DNA of 64,000 nt. Origin: Nectonema munidae (Eukaryota > Nematomorpha > Nectonematoida > Nectonematidae). The stretch spans positions 248,001-312,000 of the forward strand of contig JAUIRK010001028.1 in assembly GCA_030549495.1 (NCBI GenBank), written 5' to 3'. Positions 48,801 to 60,800 of this stretch are shown here, in pieces (within the stretch, counting starts at the first letter, position 1; every line of letters starts with the position of its first letter). The notes under the pieces are model-generated. The model saw nothing but the letters and a program-made list of their open reading frames with translations. It was not told where the DNA came from and did not search any database. The position numbers were made by a program, and so were the translations under genes.

Positions 48801-51800
48801 TAAAGGAGAAAGTGTAAAGCCTGTCGCGTGTTCTCTTAAAACTTTTATAATAAGCAAATAAAACTCAGAATGTTCTAAAATGGAGAATCGTTCACTGTGT
48901 ACGATGATCAGTTAAGAAACATGGATTCGCAAATGCTGCATGCTTCTTCAATTCAGAGCAAAAAAAGTTTTTGAAGGGAATGCAAGCAACGAGTACCTCG
49001 TAAATATATTTTAACATTGGCTACAAGAATTAAAACAACTATTGTGACTGTTCTATTTTTATATATTTATTTGTTTGGTTGTTTTACATTAAACAAAAAA
49101 TTTTAAGGTCCAAGAGTTAAATTCAATAAAATTTCGCACTCGTATGTAAAAAAGATTGAAGACCCCGATCTAAAATCCCATATGAGCGTATAATTTTTTT
49201 TGTATAACTAATTTATACGCTCATATGATTTGGGGTCCCATTCTAGATAATGATTATGATTCTGTTTTATTTTTATATAGTACCTTGATTCTGATTCTGA
49301 TTAGTCAAAAAAACATATGTGTAGTTATTTACAGGCGAGTTTAGCTTGCTGTAGAAAGATGGATTGTTTTAGCTTCCAATGACTTACTGCCTAATCATCT
49401 GTGGTAACGCATTATTAGCTGAAATGTGCACATTGGCATAGCTGGAAAACACTAAAAGACAGGTGTAGTAGACTTCTGGCTGTGAGAATGAAAAATTTCT
49501 GTATCCTATTGGGTTACCTCGATATGGAAAGCATCGTATGTGCACGCACGACACAGAGTTGAAGAGAAGCAGAAAATCCGTCATTGTGCATGGATCATGA
49601 AGATGAAGATATTCTACCGCTTTCTTTCTATCTTATCAAACAAAGATTTTAGGGTATTGTTTTTCTACATTTCAATAAGTTTCATTTACATCTCTTCCCG
49701 AGCTTATGATACATCAACTAAGTGTTGCTGAAAAGCAAGTTTCATAAATATCATTGAATCCATAATTGTATTCTCCTATTAAAGCTGGCTCGTATTCTTA
49801 AAATTATTGATAGAAATCTTCATTTTCACTCATTCCCTCATTTAACTTGTTAAAGTGTGTTCTACTGAGGGTTTTTAATGCGTCAAAAGAGACTTGAAAA
49901 AAAAACAATTTTTTCTGAATGTTGAATTTTTCCACAAATGCATTTATTTCTGCTTTGCAATGAAGTGTTTGGCTCATTTTTTTTTGTGACATCTCTGTAG
50001 AAATTTGGATCTGATAAATCATCATTGCTTTTTTTTCTTTGGAAAAGTCAATACTTTGTCATCTATCATCATCATTGTGGAAATTGACAATGTCGCGTAT
50101 CATTGCTCTTCTGATATAATTGACAATGCTGGCATACTTTGGCGAAGTGCTTTTTAAAATAACATCCTTTCCTCATATAAAATACAATAAATAGAAATTA
50201 CATTTCGATCTTAGATGCCTTCTTTATTCTGCATTCTGCAACACCACCGTTGCACACATTTAGTCCTACTTTAAAACATTTCTCTTTGAGGTTGTTAGCT
50301 ATGCGCTGTCTCTTATCCTTTAAGCGTTAGGTCTCCATAGCATTGAAAAGAATCAGCTATAAAATACACTACCTTTTTCTGAATTTGTGGAATCTGTTGA
50401 TTCATCCAATGATACTGAGTAATATATATTCTCCTTTTGGATTAAATTTTTCAATTATTCCCTTACATTGCAGCGGAATTCATGCTGTTGATCCCTATTT
50501 GTCTTTATTAGTCCTATTGTTCTAGAGATCTCTTTACCTGTTAACTTTATCGGCATCCAAACAGTCTATTACTACCAAAATGCGTTGCTATATGGGTTCT
50601 GCATCTCTGAATCGCTCTCCTTTTTTCCAAATATACATATGTCGTATAAAAGCGACTTTTGAATAAAACTCTTTCCAAGTATAATCCCTTGATATTGTAT
50701 CTACAGACCTCGAAAATGTCTGCTTTTGATTTTCATCTTTCAGTTACTACAATATCATCTTTTCAGACTCAACTAAATTCCACGATTTATTTTCTTTAGG
50801 AAGAGCATAGTGTTGCTGTGCATTTAATTTCTTAACTGTCACAATTTCAGAAAAACAGAGCAAGCTTAATCTTTGACTTAACCAAAACACAATGTATTGC
50901 AAAATTGAAACTGGAAAAAGTATATTTCAATTTTGTGAAAACTTTTCAAAATGTAGAAACAATCTCTTAATTCCTTATCTTGAAAGTAAAATTCTCACTA
51001 TTTTACTGATTAAAAGATTTTAAATGATTAAAAAAGAAAGTTCGATTGGAAGGGGTTAGCGAAAGATAACTTTGATTCGTGTAGTCATTTAATTATTATT
51101 TGTAACATGTTTCTTTTTCGTGGCATCTCTTTTGAAATCATATCCTGTAATTCCTGAAATTTTTTCTGTTTATATTTTTATGAAATTCGTGTGTAATTCT
51201 TTCGTTTGCCAAAATTTGGATATTACAAAAATATCAAGAATTATTTTAACGGGTTATCGACCACAGTCCACTTTGGCGACTTTACAAAAATAAAATCGTC
51301 TGCGTTTATCAATGCTCTTTAATACAAATCTTCTGCTTTACATTACATATCGTCTGATTATTCTGGTCGTTAACGGGTTAATAAAGAATATTTGAAATAT
51401 TAAATAATATTGCTTGGTAGAATTTTCTTTTTATTTATCGTGCGAGATTATATATATATATAAATATATAATTAATTCAAAAAAAAGTTTATTTTGTGAT
51501 GAATATAAAACTCTACATGTAAAATTAGGAGTATTTTTATTTTATACTCGTATATTTTTCATTATGTACACCATTGAAATTTAGTCGAAACAGAAATCGA
51601 CATTTATTAAGATTACATAAAACAAATTTTGCCCTATGGTATGAATCAACTGCGGCCATTTATATATTAGTTTATTAATATCAAAAACCTTTTTAGTCAT
51701 TGATTTTTTACATAAAAAAGAATTAACATGGCAATCAAATTCCAATACTTCTAAAGTTTCCTCTATAAAAAGATTGTTTTCTTCAAAAACTTCTTCAAAA

Positions 51801-54800
51801 AGAATCTTTTTCTTCAAAAAGATATAAAGCTAAATCTGGCTTCTTAAAATTATCATAGCTTAGTTTACCAGAACTTACCAGAACAAGTCCTTTCATTTAC
51901 TGACATTATTTTTTGAGGTAGGTTTTTATTCAAAGAGTTCTGACATAAAAGTTTTAAAATGGCTATATGGCTTGATTGGTTGACTAGATATTTATTTGGC
52001 TTTGATACCACAAGGTCTTGAGTTCAATCTAGCATCAATTTTTCCTCTCTCATTGTTCAGCAAGAAAACTTACATGAACATAATCTTAACAAAAAATTTC
52101 TTTTCCAATCTCTGCATGGACAAAAAAACACTATCAAAAGTTATGAATGATCAGAAAGCAACTGATTTTCGTGTGCGGACATAATGTAGAAATACAGAAT
52201 CATTGCTGATAAAGACAGGAGGAAGGATGAAAGAGAGAATGGAGTATCCATTTGTTTATTTATCTTAATTTGCATTTATTTTTCAGTCTGTTAGAGATTT
52301 AGTCACCAATTAACTTCCTTCAAGATTTAAAAGTTTCTATAAATTTCCATTCTACCAAACGCATCATAATGGGAATAATCAAGACTCAAATGCGTGGAAG
52401 GAAACTGCTACATGAAAGCTATGCATACGTGATAGATAAAGTGATTAATGAACGAATTTATTGGAAATGTGAAAAACGACATTATTGTAACGGCAGAGCA
52501 ATAACGCAAGGTGAAACAATTTGCAAAACTACAGAGCATTCACATCAGCAACACTTCGAAAACCTTCGAATGAAAAAGTGTCGAAAAGCAAACCTTTTTG
52601 ACACATTGTATTCCGACATTCTGTCCTAGAATGTTTGCGTATTCACCGTTCAATCTTTTATTGTAGCCTGAACATTCTAAATAATTTTCCTTCTACTTCC
52701 ATTAAATCTTCAACTGAAAAACGTATACTTTTGTAGTTCCTAATTTTTCAATATCATTGTTTCTCCGTTCGACGATTCCCTTTTCCATTCTCTTCTCATT
52801 TGACAATTTCCTTTCATTAAAAGACACAATTTTATATATCGAATCAATATTAATAAAAACATGTCCCCTTTGTTCTTTCCTTACGAGACACAGTTTTATA
52901 TCGTATTAATGAAATATTAAGACTGACCGTTTGTCAGACAAGTGAGAATCATTGTCTCCCCGCTTTGTTAATTTCGTTTCTTGGGGAATATTCTTTCTAA
53001 GTAAAAACATTTTAATCAAGCTCATTTTAAATTAGTAGCTTCGCTAATTACAAAAATAGTGTAAATTTTCTTCTGTTTTCTTTGGTTAGCAAAATTGTAA
53101 TCGTTCCTTCTTTGTCGTATTCCTCACAACTTAAACATGTGACAGAATTAAGGTTCGCGGCTGAATTCTGAATTAGAGAAAATATTGGAAATTTTTCATT
53201 TTGAAATGCTTTTAATTCTTTTGCAATAAACACGGCTTGACTGCTTTTTATTGAGAACTACTATTTTAGTATGCTTTCTACCAGAATGTTTTTACTCTAG
53301 CAAGATTCCAAGCATAAAATAGATTCACACGTCAATAAACATATCTTTGAAATATTGAAATATGATAAATTTCTATTATTATCCTGATCTCTACGCTTTC
53401 AAGAAAGTTTCTGGATTAATATTTGGGTCTTTAAAACTAAATATAAAGAAAGAGATTTTTTTTCTATTTAAAAAAATGTTTTTTGACATTTGAATTTAGC
53501 AAACCCAGTCTAATCAATCCTAAGACAGATGAATTTAAGAATTATTTTTGCAATTTTAATTAAACAAATAATTAATTTAAAAAAACAAAAATAATTTCAA
53601 AAGTCTTCAATTTTAGGATAAGGTCCCTTGGTTCGCTAAAGTGTCATACCGGACTACGTGTAATATATCCCTCGAACACATCTCACAAAACAAATACGTT
53701 TTGAGGTCATTATGACACCCATAATTATAGCTATTTTGTGAGCAACTTATCCTAAGAGTTTTTGGATGATGGGAAATTTGATTGAAATGTAATATCATTA
53801 AAAATAAGTCAACATCAGGCGGGTTCAAAACGACTACAAAAAACAAAAAAACACCATTACTAATTAAAAAATTTGCCAAATTATAATTTTAAATTTTAAT
53901 TTAATGAATACCTGTAGTGTTTCACTGAAAAAACCGTTTCTGTTGAAATTATCGATGATTTTATTTGCAACTGACTTTAAATTCAAAAAGCATTGAGTTA
54001 AGCTTCAGTGTGTTCCTCACCTTAAAATGATCGCGCAGCTCTAAGCCCGCGTTTTTCATTGATGTCTCTTTTTCGTATAGGAATTCTTCAAGGAACTTCT
54101 TCCCTACTTTTGGCGTTTGACGAATCCGAGGTGCGCAAATTATTGAAAGAGTGCAAACGAGTTCTGGAATTTCTTTCCATTGTTGAAGTGATAGAAACTT
54201 ATGAAGATGTTTTGCATTTTGGCCAGGTTAGTAAAGAGAGACTCACTTCTCTATTATTAATCATTATTAATTTATCCGTTACAAGGTTGAGTAAATTTGC
54301 TTCGTTTACTGTTTTTCTGACGATTGTTACATTTGTCACCGTTTATCATGTCAGGTCTTCAGAGTTGGAGTCCGAGACGAAGGCATTTAAGAACCTTAAG
54401 TCGGTGGGAAAGTCGAAGTATGCCAAAGCTTGTTTAGTTAGAATTTCAATAAAGTTAAATTTATAAGTGTGCACCAAACATGCTTCACCCATCAAAAACT
54501 GAATGTGAAATATTCTAGGTACCAGACATCTAAAACAAATGTATTAGATGTCCAAAACCAGATACGAAATAGTCTTCTTTCTGTACGAAACATAATGCAT
54601 CTTTTTGGATCTCAGTTTGCGTGCAATCTTTAGCAAGACGATTCAACCTATTTCAATTACTGCGTCTTTTTACATGACAAGGAAGTAAAAGGGTTACGAT
54701 GAGCTGCTTTGCAATTGATATAAAAACTTTTTTTCGTTACATCATTGTGAGCAAATAATCTGTTTCACTTCTGCAACAGATAATGTGTTATCAATATTTT

Positions 54801-57800
54801 TAATACAAAAATCAAAACTTTAACTGTGCTACTTTGACACCCTTAAACCATATCAGCCAGAGATGACTTTAGAGCCTTGGGATTTTTGAAGAGTCAGGGG
54901 AGATCTATGATTTAATTCCTTTCTTTTTTGAAACATAGTTAATTTGTACTTTGTTTCAGTTTAGTTTCAGTAGATTTAAAGACAAATCTAATGAAAATTA
55001 AAAAGTATCATCACTCTTATTTAAAATAATAACACATATATATTCAGATGAAAAAACATTACCAAACTCGATTAAGTGTTATTTTTAAGTATATTTATTA
55101 TCTTTATATATCCTTTGGTATATCTTCTTGTGAAGCTCTGATCATTCCAAATCAGTCTCGGAATGTAATATAGAGTCAAACCTGCTTTCCACCAACTATC
55201 TATGACAACCAGTCTCAATTCTAACCATGTAAGGCAGATTGTCAAAGACTACTTTTGAAGATTTCGTTTAGTAGCCTCATTATGCAGGTTGATTGTAAAT
55301 CGATGCTATCAATTTCATTGATTCACTTATGTTCCAGACCTGCTTAAAATCACAAAACTTCTAAGCGCGCTAATTGGACATCTATTTCCAAATTCTTCCT
55401 TGTTTTAAATAGTCTAGTTCAAAGTTGGGGAACCTGCGGGCTTATGTCCACATGCGGTCTCTAAAGTTTTTTTAAATGAGATTAGATCTTTTCCTGAACA
55501 TATTCATGTGAGTCAACTTTTTCTTACTTGATCCAAATTGAAAATTCTCATCGAACTCACTTAAAAGACGAACGTTTTGAAGATTAATTGATCCTGAGAA
55601 CTCAAATTTCTAAAAAATTATTAATTTATCAAAAAATTATCTAAAATTATTTATTTTTAAATTTCTTTTTGAGATTTTTTGAATTTCAAAAAATGGAAAA
55701 TTCATTAATTGTTAAGATATTTTTCCTCTATATAATTTAGTTTAAAAATTACTTTTTTCTTTTCTTAGCAATTTGCTAAAAAAATATTCTTTCTCCTTTT
55801 GTAACATAAAAGCATATTGTCAAATGCAGCATAAAAAAGTTTGCCGTCTCTGGACTAGCTAGTTCATTTAAACGGTAATCGACCACAATGGACATATGTC
55901 GACTTTACAAAATTAAAATCGTCTGCAATTATTATTAATTCTTTTTAATATAAATCTTCTGCTTTACATGAGATATCGTCTGCATTTATTAATGCTTTTT
56001 AATACAAATCTTCTGCTTTACCTCAGATATCGCCTGCATTTATTAATGCTTTTTAATACAAATCTGCTGCTTTACATGAGATATCGTCTGCTTATTGTAG
56101 TCGGGTTAATTTCGATTTTTACTTCATAGAATTTAACACCTTGCTTAGTCAACCTAATCAAGATGGTGAAGCTGCGTCAAAAAGAACTGATCCACAATTC
56201 ACACTCAGAATCCCTTTCGCGCTGCGTATTCAATCTGAAGGATCAAGCGATCTTATTGATTTCAAGCATGCAAGTCTACGTTCAAATTTTTATTCAAAGT
56301 ATGTATAATCATTTTTTACAACTTTTAAAGATGTTTCATAAATTCCACCCAAGAAAAATATTCACAAGCTAAAAACAAAAATTATATCATTTGAATTTTT
56401 TAAATATTTTTTTTATAATTCGAAAATTTGTTTAAATTTGCTTAAATTCCTCCTCCCCCCTCTGGAATTTGTTTTACTCCATCCCTATGAAACTCTCTTG
56501 AAATTACTCTCTTAGCTAAAACACTAAAAATCAATAAAATACAGAAAAAGGTATGCTCACACAAATATTCATATTTCTCAGTGATTGAGATAAACTTTTT
56601 CGACAAAAAATTTATTGCAAAAATGAAACAAATTGATAAACACAATTAAGGCACACGTTTTTAAGTCTATTTTTTAAAAAACTCGATAGCAAATCAGTCA
56701 CGCCATATCACAAGAAGTTTGGCATTTAACTTCTAGTAGATAAAATTATTCATTACATAATTTGTGTATATAAGTCAAGAATAGAAAACAAAAACAAAAA
56801 TTAAGCTGCAGATTTGTATTGGCCACAACACGCTTGCAAAATTATTGCAAATGAAGCAATGGTGAAATGTGATTGGCTAAATGTGTCCCTTCACGGATCT
56901 TACATATTTCTAGGAATAACAAAACTTTCGATATTTTCCCTATAGAAGGAAAAGGAATTCTTGAGGCTGAAGCGAATCGCAACTACATAGTCAATTGCAT
57001 GAGCGAAGATATCAACGAAGTTATTCGCGTCCTGCAACTCACTTCTTACGAAGATGATGACTGGGATGTTTACGATGCTAAAGCTCTCATCAAAAGAGCT
57101 GTGGTATTTTCTACGTCACTTGTGCGCATGACATTTAAATTGGAGCCGGAGAATTTACCGGCAACAATTTATAGAATAGATATTCAAATGTTTGATGTTT
57201 TGATTGTCACGTTGTTGAGGAAAAAGGAAGGAGAGGGTAAGTAGGTAGATAGATAGGTAGCAATATCTAAGGCAAACTTTTTATCTTTATAAATCATTGA
57301 AATTTTATAACAGTGTATTACATAAAGATAATTTGTTACAATTTTTGTTTGAAGGGTTTTTAAAAAAATAGCAAAATATATTTCCACATTGCTTAGAATT
57401 GTGAATGAAGAAGTGGACCACACTAAGAATTGAATTGGGCCGCACCGTGGACCGAAGGTTGCGCATCCATACTCTATAGCAGCGGGTTCTTGAAGCAGAC
57501 AGGATTACCGAAAATTTAAAAAACGCGGGCAGCATGTTTAATACTTTTCGATGTTTTCCCTTTAGGTATACCAAAGTTGATACATTGAGGATGCATAAAA
57601 AGTGGAAATGAACACAATATATTTCAAAAATACTTATTTTGTAGCACCTATCAATATCTTGCTGGCTGGACAAACTTGCTTCGCGCCCCGGATCTGACCC
57701 TCGAGCCGTACTTTGATTACCCCTGCTCTATAGGAACGCAGACGTACTCACATTTTCAATGCAATTTATCAGCGATTAGTCAAAACCGTCTCCTTTGAAA

Positions 57801-60800
57801 AAAACTAAGATGGGTTAAGGCACATTTAAAAATTGGTTTAAAACTTGTCAAACGTACCCGGACATTTGGCCGACAGACATCTGACCGAATGGACATTTAA
57901 CCGACGTACATTTGGCCAACAGACATTTCACCGAACGGACATTTGACAGAACAGACAATTGACCGAACAGAACAGAACCGACAATTGATCTTTCGGCCAA
58001 ATGCCCGGACACGGTAAAGATGCGTATATTATCTTACGCTATTTATAACACAATTTTGTATATCCTTACGTGCCACTAATGAAATGTATTCGTCTACAGA
58101 GCACAAGTTTCACGCTTATAACTGCATTCGGACCTTCGTTCATCGAGTATTAAGCATCTATGTAATCAATCACTCTTGCTCACTCAGGACTAATTTGCTA
58201 TATTTTTGTAGGTTATAAGGGTCTAACTAATTACTGACCCACAAATAACTGCCCCACAATCTTCCATTTTATGGTTGGATTTGAAAATATGCTATATTAT
58301 AATCGACTCTATGACTAACAATATTCTAACTATGGTAAACCTAACTCTAAAACTAACAATATTCTAACTATGCTAACACAAACATTAAAACAATATTCTA
58401 AATATACTAACACCAACTCTAAGACTAACAAAACAATATTCTAACTATACTAACACTAACTATGCTAACACTAACGTTAAAACTAACAATATTCTAACTA
58501 TACTAAAACTAACTCTAACAATATTCTAACTATACTAAATGTTTATTTGATCAAATGTCCGTTTGGTAAAATGTCGGTTCGGTCAAATGTCTGTTCGGTC
58601 AAATGTACGTCGGTTAAATGTCCATTCGGTCAGATGTCTGTCGGCCAAATGTCCGGACTCAAATGTTATGCAAATTGAATAAAAAAATTTGAAAAGTCAA
58701 AATCAGCGCTTGAGCGAAGTTGCTTTTGTTTGTGGCATATGTGATACGATTTTCCATTTGCTAGGATATGATAGAGCAGAAACGGGTAAACGCTCAAGAT
58801 TGGTTATTGGAACCTACCGCTCTCAACGGCGGAGTAGGCGAGAAGTCTTTGCGTCAAATTTTGGAAGTGTGTAACAAGGTTTCTCTGAAGCAGCACATTC
58901 CAAAGGATAAACGAGTGCTTCAAAAATGCATCAGCAACATAAATTCCATGCTTGATGCGCTCTGTGAGTTAAGAAACGATAAACAGGTAAACTTTTATTT
59001 CAATGCAAATATTATACACTAATATTAATACGATAAAAAAATGCATAGCTGTCAAATTAGGAAATGATGAAATGTCGTGTTCTTAAATGAAGGGTGAATA
59101 AAAGTCGTAACACCAAAAATTTTCTTATAAAGCTGTCCCTTTAACAATTTTTGGAAATAGAGAATTCAAAATCAAGTTTTTTGAGTTATAAACACGTTAT
59201 AATTTTATATAGAATGCAGTGATTAAAATTTTCACTTATATTTTCCCATCTTTAACTTGAAGATTTTATCAGCTATTTAATTAATTGTAAAAATTTGTTC
59301 CTTTAACCCTTTCGTGACAAGAAAAATGAGACGATATATATTAAAAAGCAGAAGATTGATATAAAAACTATTTGAAAAAGCAGATGAAGATAAAATTGTT
59401 TATGTATCATATATGATACACTGGTCACGAAAGGATTAAAAAGTGTTTTTTACACAGTTATAAACGAGAGAAGACGTAGAACGCTCTCTTCTATCATACA
59501 TATCTGTTATAAATGATTAACACACTTGCAAAGACGAAATTCATTAACCCTTTCGTGACCAAAAAAATCAGACGATATTTATTAAAAAGCAGAAGATTCA
59601 TATACAAAACTATCTGAAAAAGCAGACGAAGGTAAATTTGTTTAGTTATCATATATGCTACATTGGTCACAAAAGGGCTAAAATGTGATATGTAATTTGT
59701 GATATAAAAAAATAATTTCAAAATCATTAAAATCAATTTTATTGAACATTTGAAACTGTTTTTGATATAAAATTTGAAAATAAAATGAAATGAAAAATGC
59801 AATCGGTTTATAAAAATATTATAACTTGAAAATTTTAATATGTCTTCCTATTAAATGCTGAATTAAAAAGATATATAAATCCAAATTTGGACAAATAGTT
59901 TTATGTACAATTGTAAAAGTCCACTTTTTTCCTCGTTACACTTTCTTGTACAAATCTTTTTTCTTCTGTTATGTCCACCAATTATCCTAGAACAAGATTG
60001 CCCACCCTATATTACCTCTTGACTCACATTTGCAAACCATTTTTTTCTGGCCCAGGAAAGTATCTCAGAATGAAAAAACAGAGGTATCTTTCAAATATTT
60101 TCTTGTCAATTTTCAGTCCCTAACAAGTAGTCGCTTGTTACCTCCGCCATGCATTTGCACCACTAGTTGATAAAACCTGTCCACAACTCTATAAGTTATT
60201 TTCTTTTGGGGGTGTTTGAATTTTACTCGGATTCCATGTTACATGCGACCTTTTTTGAAACCAAGGGCAATTCATCGCAAGCAATGTCCCTTTCGAAAGC
60301 GATTCAAGAGGAGTTGGCATCTTTGCGTCTCTTTCTCGATGAAATAGCGGAGGAGTTGTCGAATAAAGCGAGGATCGATACGATCCACGGAAAATTGCGA
60401 AGAATCAATCAATGGATCGGAGAAGATGAGGAAGGAGACAAACACTTCTCACTCAACAACGTCCATGTGGAAGACAGCCCCAGCACAATTGGATATCACG
60501 CGCTAAACGTAATCATCATTTTGTTATACATCCACTAAATACAAGACTATCACACTTGGAAGCATGCATTTTTTTCCCTATCATTCTAAAATCAATTACT
60601 CATTTTAGTTATTTAAAAAAAGTTTAGTTATTTTTTCCAATTAAAATTTTTTGTTGTAATTTTTGTCTTTTCAAAATTTACTGGGAATTAAAATCTCAAT
60701 CATTTGATTTTTTTGCTGAATTCATATGACATAGGACAATAATTTATGTGCGGACCATTTTTCAATTTTAAACGATTATAAGATGATAACAGAGTATATA

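Larger units (their letters stand above)
43652..54080 (+). other. Vinculin intron 3 (10.4 kb), transposon-rich
   Basis: No host exon recognised. Individual elements are listed separately. Stretches without any call are about 47835-49160 (with a TTA run at 48318-48341), 50780-51245 and 52640-54080. Confidence 0.55.

Noticed and set aside
51581-51817. Minus-strand frame of 78 codons, Glu/Phe-rich
   Set aside because: No recognised motif and no good splice borders. Possibly a transposon scrap, but unsupported.
57104-57244. Extension of vinculin exon 6 to the strong donor GGGTAAGT at 57238
   Set aside because: It would add 47 residues with no vinculin counterpart and break the exact spacing between KRAV and the next helix. 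It could still be an alternative splice form.
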